From: Pseudobdellovibrionaceae bacterium | GTDB taxonomy: Bacteria; Bdellovibrionota; Bdellovibrionia; Bdellovibrionales; JAMPXM01 | Direction of reading: 5' to 3' | Assembly: GCA_913776405.1 (NCBI GenBank) | Contig: CAJYOV010000684.1 | Span: 1-8,223 of the forward strand | DNA length: 8,223 nucleotides | Shown here: positions 5,949 through 8,223 of the stretch, one piece after another | Position numbering within the stretch: the first letter of the stretch is position 1 | How the letters are laid out: each line of letters starts with the position of its first letter | Notes under the pieces: model-generated | Database searches by the model: none | Seen by the model: the letters and a program-made list of their open reading frames with translations, nothing else | What the model was told of the DNA's origin: nothing | Made by a program: the position numbers and the translations under genes

Positions 5949-6650
5949 TTGAGCCGTAAGTCGAAACTTATGCTCGTGAACGCACCAAGCTCTACGACCA
6001 CGCTTTCAAATTTCGAAGCTCAACTTGCATCGACTGATCAAATCCGCGTCAGCCAAGCTTCAAATTGGCTTGTTCGAATTTTTGGAATCAGCACGGCCAT
6101 CAACTACAGCGTGACGTCAGATCGATCGGTCATCGCTCGCATCGAAGAGCGCGCCGATCGCTCAACCAGTGGCCGCGCTCGGCGCGCGCTAATGCGGACG
6201 AGTGAAGAACTCGATTTGAGAATGAATACCGCATCAGGTGAGGAGATTTGCCAGATTCAGTTTCCGGCGGGCGGTTCGACCCGCGTAGCGGAAGCGAATA
6301 TTCCTGGTCTGACGCCTATCAAGTTTCGGGAAGACTCTTCTCTCGCGCGTAATCGATTTCTCGTGGAGAGCGAGTCGACATCTTTTAGCGTTGAGGGAAC
6401 GTTCGGTAAATTTTCGACGTACCGCTGTTTGAAGAACGGTTCGGAATTCGCAACGTTGACCCGAACGACCCCCTGGATTGGCCACTTCCTTAGCTCCCAT
6501 GACACTTTCGATGTCATTTGGCAGGCGACGCCCTCCCCTCGAGAAAAGCTCGTTTTGATTCTGGCGTGTGTCTTCTTAGATTTCGCTTTTTTCGATGACA
6601 ACATCGACGACCGATCTCTCTTGAGCAGACTGCTGGATCTAAAGCGTTGA
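5949..6650 (+). CDS. phospholipid scramblase / LURP-one-like (Tubby C-terminal-like fold) protein
   Basis: The protein is up to 233 residues. The start is uncertain: TTG 5949, ATG 5970 and GTG 5976 are all in frame and none has a good ribosome site; ATG 5970 is a reasonable alternative. The family call rests on the pattern. The N-terminal part, FEAQL..TDQIRVSQAS through INYSVTS (22-57) and LDLRMN.., resembles the scramblase start (receptor-like 'feT.n.Y.v' strands). Alternating short strands follow to residue 180. The end DTFDVIWQ (185-192) followed by KLVLILACVFLDFAFFDD (200-217) closely follows the scramblase ending, in which a DxDxF strand leads into a buried hydrophobic helix with (L/I)DF(x)FF. 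Family members bind or move lipids or act as barrel-fold proteins; bacterial members are little characterised. No signal peptide is seen, so a cytoplasmic or inner-membrane-associated location is inferred. It may be transcribed alone; no terminator follows. Confidence 0.65.
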   Translation: MSRKSKLMLVNAPSSTTTLSNFEAQLASTDQIRVSQASNWLVRIFGISTAINYSVTSDRSVIARIEERADRSTSGRARRALMRTSEELDLRMNTASGEEICQIQFPAGGSTRVAEANIPGLTPIKFREDSSLARNRFLVESESTSFSVEGTFGKFSTYRCLKNGSEFATLTRTTPWIGHFLSSHDTFDVIWQATPSPREKLVLILACVFLDFAFFDDNIDDRSLLSRLLDLKR

Positions 6651-6965
6651 GCCTTTAAGACCTATAAAAAGTGTGTCGGTAGGATCAGCTGGATTCACTG
6701 CGATACATCCATGTGCCCCAGACGGTTGCGGCGCAACCCCGAGAGGTGATCGAGCCTTCGCCTTGAGACTCTGCCAAATACAACATTGACGCGCTTCCCG
6801 CAGCTAGATCCATAAAGACTCGTCTAGAACAAGATCGAAGGTCAGCTTGTTTTTGGAACGGTTCTCGAGGTTTTTCACGTTTGCCTTGAAGGTCGCAAAC
6901 TAAGGAAGGAACAGAGCGATGCGGAAGAATACTTCTTCGCCAGCCTTGTCATCCGTGACAGGCAT
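6639..6965 (-). pseudogene. decayed gene remnant with an HGCI motif near its end
   Basis: One minus-strand frame runs from ATG 6965 to TAG 6641-6639 and reads like protein but is interrupted. ATG 6965 has GGAGG 4 bases upstream. The frame gives 21 residues (MPVTDDKAGEEVFFRIALFL..) to TAG 6902-6900, then FATFKANVKNLENRSKNKLT and FDLVLDESLWI to TAG 6806-6804. The next stretch reads better in another frame (MDLAAGSASMLYLAESQGEG). The original frame resumes as PSGAHGCIAVNPADPTDTLF to the final stop. A single ancestral protein of about 108 codons, with two in-frame stops and a pair of compensating frame shifts, explains this. The HGCI segment recalls the catalytic S/A-HGC(I/V) motif of L,D-transpeptidases, but the rest is too short to confirm that. 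The final stop overlaps the end of the scramblase-like gene by 12 bases. Sequencing error is an alternative. Confidence 0.45.
6724..6738. repeat. perfect 6-bp hairpin inside the decayed region
   Basis: GGTTGC (6724-6729) and GCAACC (6733-6738) pair around GGC. It falls where the minus-strand reading appears to switch frames, between the LYLAESQ segment and the AHGCI segment. Small hairpins are common sites of slippage, so it may mark an indel. There is no U tract. Confidence 0.4.
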
Positions 6966-7142
6966 CGCCCCTCCACTTTCGATGCTAAAGATTTTAACTA
7001 TTCGCCTACAACAGAATTTTTGTTTCAAAGCGGAACACAGGACCACATTTTGGAAATTGGCTCCAAGTTCGTGGCTAAGTAGTTGATTCGTCGATTAAGC
7101 CGGGTCTCGGAAAACCCGATAGAACTGGACCACGAGGTATCT

Positions 7143-7667
7143 GTGAACGTCATCGGCAAAACCTTGAAGACCGGTTTTTGGACACTCCTGCTCTTATCGC
7201 CCGCCTATTTCATCGGAACGAAGGCGATCCCCATGATCACGGACGCCATCGAAACTACGCACAAGGTTCGCGCGGAGAACGATCAACGTCGCAAAGAAGA
7301 GCTTGATGCCATTGCGACCGACTTAAATGCCGCGAGCGATCCGAACTTAGCCGCAGACGGAACAGTTGCGGAAGACATGGAAGGATCAGCGTCGGCTCAA
7401 GCTTTTGTGGCTTCAACTTCTGCGGACCTCGGTGAAAAAACGGATCAAGCGCAAAAGAGACCGAGTGCAAAAACGCAGTCGAAGACAACTATCATTGAAA
7501 TCACAAATGCGAACATGAACGACTTCTGGGACCCTGCGGCCGAAGAGCGCGTAAGGAACATGGCCATCTCGGAAGAGTTGAAACGCCAAATCCTAGAGAA
7601 CTACCACCGCACTGGCGTCTTGCCAGAAGCTGTCGCTGCGAATCGCCAACCTGCAGCGGCCCGCTAA
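7143..7667 (+). CDS. single-pass membrane protein of unknown function
   Basis: I choose GTG 7143 as the start (174 residues) because CGAGG lies 5 bases upstream; an in-frame TTG at 7083 would add 20 residues but has no ribosome site. Residues 9-30 form one hydrophobic segment (TGFWTLLLLSPAYFIGTKAI). It is preceded by lysines, so this is a signal anchor or uncleaved signal with the rest probably outside the cytoplasm. Residues 38-62 are a charged helix (KVRAENDQRRKEELDAIATD), likely coiled coil. Residues 63-115 are Ala/Ser/Asp-rich low complexity, a probable linker. Residues 116-160 contain a short conserved-looking segment (NANMNDFWDPAAEERVRNMA) followed by another helix (EELKRQILENYHRTGVLPEA). 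No known domain is recognised. Its stop is one base from the convergent GNAT stop. Confidence 0.65.
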   Translation: MNVIGKTLKTGFWTLLLLSPAYFIGTKAIPMITDAIETTHKVRAENDQRRKEELDAIATDLNAASDPNLAADGTVAEDMEGSASAQAFVASTSADLGEKTDQAQKRPSAKTQSKTTIIEITNANMNDFWDPAAEERVRNMAISEELKRQILENYHRTGVLPEAVAANRQPAAAR

Positions 7668-7668
7668 A

Positions 7669-8190
7669 TTAGTCTTCGATTCGCAGACGAAAGAGAACGC
7701 CTTCACCGGGCTCGAAGCCAAGATGCAAAAAGCCGGAAGCTGTCTGAACTTCTTCGAAACCGAATTCAGCGTGCATGCGTTTCGAAGTTTCGTTTTTGGA
7801 ATCCACGATCGAGTAAAGTTCCGGAATACTCATCGCGCGCAGCACTTCAATGCGCTTCTCGGTCAGAAACCTTGCGATTCCTCGGCGGCGAAAACTTGGT
7901 TTCACCAAAATCCCCATCCCATACCAACCTTCGGGACTGGGATATTTCTTTCGTTCTGAAGGAAGACCAGCGCTGTCATAGAAACGGCAGAAGCCAACGA
8001 TTTCAGATTCGGCCGACTGAGCGTATTCGAGTTCTGCGACGAAAAGTTTGTAGTTGGAATCAGTTTTTAAGGTGTCGAGTTCACGCTGCATCGAGCGTTC
8101 GACGGCGTCTTTCGGTGTTGAAGGGTTGCGCTCGGCCATGAGAGAGGAGAGCGCTTCGAAGTCTTTTTGTTCGGCTAAACGAAACTTCAA
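7669..8190 (-). CDS. GNAT-family N-acetyltransferase
   Basis: The enzyme transfers an acetyl group from acetyl-CoA to an amine; the substrate is not readable. Counted from TTG 8190 it is 173 residues and starts MKFRLAEQKDFEALSSLM, the usual first strand and helix of the fold. The acetyl-CoA motif A is clear at 92-110: GILVKPSFRRRGIARFLT, with the pyrophosphate-binding RxxGxA at Arg101-Gly104-Ala106. Motif B follows as LYSIVDSKNETSKRMHAEFG (125-144) with the typical GF turn (144-145). TTG 8190 is the only start within the window. It has only a weak GGGA before it, and the same frame remains open to base 8223, so the true start could lie beyond the right edge; the family layout favours 8190. 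It is convergent with the membrane-protein gene at 7143-7667 with a one-base gap, and no terminator is visible between them. Confidence 0.9.
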   Translation of the reverse strand: MKFRLAEQKDFEALSSLMAERNPSTPKDAVERSMQRELDTLKTDSNYKLFVAELEYAQSAESEIVGFCRFYDSAGLPSERKKYPSPEGWYGMGILVKPSFRRRGIARFLTEKRIEVLRAMSIPELYSIVDSKNETSKRMHAEFGFEEVQTASGFLHLGFEPGEGVLFRLRIED

Positions 8191-8205
8191 TCCCGCTGGC
8201 GGAGG

Positions 8206-8223
8206 CCCGCTCTTGAGAGCGGG
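8206..8223. repeat. perfect 8-bp hairpin at the right edge, upstream of the GNAT start
   Basis: CCCGCTCT (8206-8213) and AGAGCGGG (8216-8223) pair around TG. A second CCCGCT lies at 8192-8197, next to the GNAT start codon, so on the minus strand two alternative hairpins can form: the strong one just described, or one pairing the first CCCGCT with the AGCGGG next to the TTG. Whether a U tract follows the hairpin on the plus strand is hidden by the window edge. It could be a terminator or a leader structure. Confidence 0.5.

Noticed and set aside
6591..6606. Hairpin TCGATG/CATCGA near the end of the scramblase-like gene
   Set aside because: It lies inside the coding sequence and is not followed by T's on either strand, so it is not a terminator.
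6919..7086. Plus-strand 55-codon frame from ATG 6919 with an AAGGAA sequence upstream
   Set aside because: The translation is Ser/Thr/Pro/Trp-rich with no protein-like pattern, and it overlaps better-looking frames on both strands; the ribosome-site match is probably chance.
1..8223. CRISPR arrays, tRNA or rRNA genes, transposon ends, phage genes
   Set aside because: No regularly spaced repeats, cloverleaf-like tRNA ends, transposase or integrase motifs, or long terminal repeats were seen.

Overview
The window reads as an ordinary stretch of bacterial chromosome with roughly balanced GC, genes on both strands, frequent TTG/GTG starts and short intergenic gaps. Two housekeeping enzymes are clear: porphobilinogen synthase (hemB) and 2,3-bisphosphoglycerate-dependent phosphoglycerate mutase (gpmA). 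Around them are several exported or membrane-anchored proteins I do not recognise. The mix suggests a Gram-negative bacterium, perhaps a Bdellovibrionota/Oligoflexia-type lineage. That placement is an impression from protein style, not a proven assignment. No phage, transposon, CRISPR, tRNA or rRNA signal was seen.

Left part (1-2430): the start of a minus-strand gene runs off the left edge. Upstream of it on the same strand is a small secreted protein (296-862). Divergent from that is a large predicted lipoprotein of unknown family (964-2337), which ends at a strong bidirectional terminator.

Middle (2431-5089): a small cytoplasmic protein of unknown function (minus) is followed by a gap of about 400 bp without a gene. 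Next come hemB (minus) and, divergent from it, a short-chain dehydrogenase of the C-factor/sniffer type (plus). A GC-rich terminator separates that gene from the convergent gpmA.

Right part (5090-8223): gpmA (minus) is divergent from a plus-strand gene whose C-terminus strongly resembles the phospholipid scramblase / LURP-one (Tubby-like) fold. The region 6651-7082 has no intact gene. On the minus strand it carries what looks like a decayed coding sequence, with two in-frame TAG codons, apparent frame shifts and a recognisable HGCI-containing end. It is followed by a small single-pass membrane protein gene (plus) and a convergent GNAT acetyltransferase (minus), whose frame stays open to the right edge.

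The genes do not form an evident pathway: most are single transcription units in divergent or convergent pairs. No dramatic new system is visible. The items most worth a second look are the bacterial scramblase-like protein, the decayed gene beside it, the large orphan lipoprotein, and inverted repeats in two divergent promoter regions.
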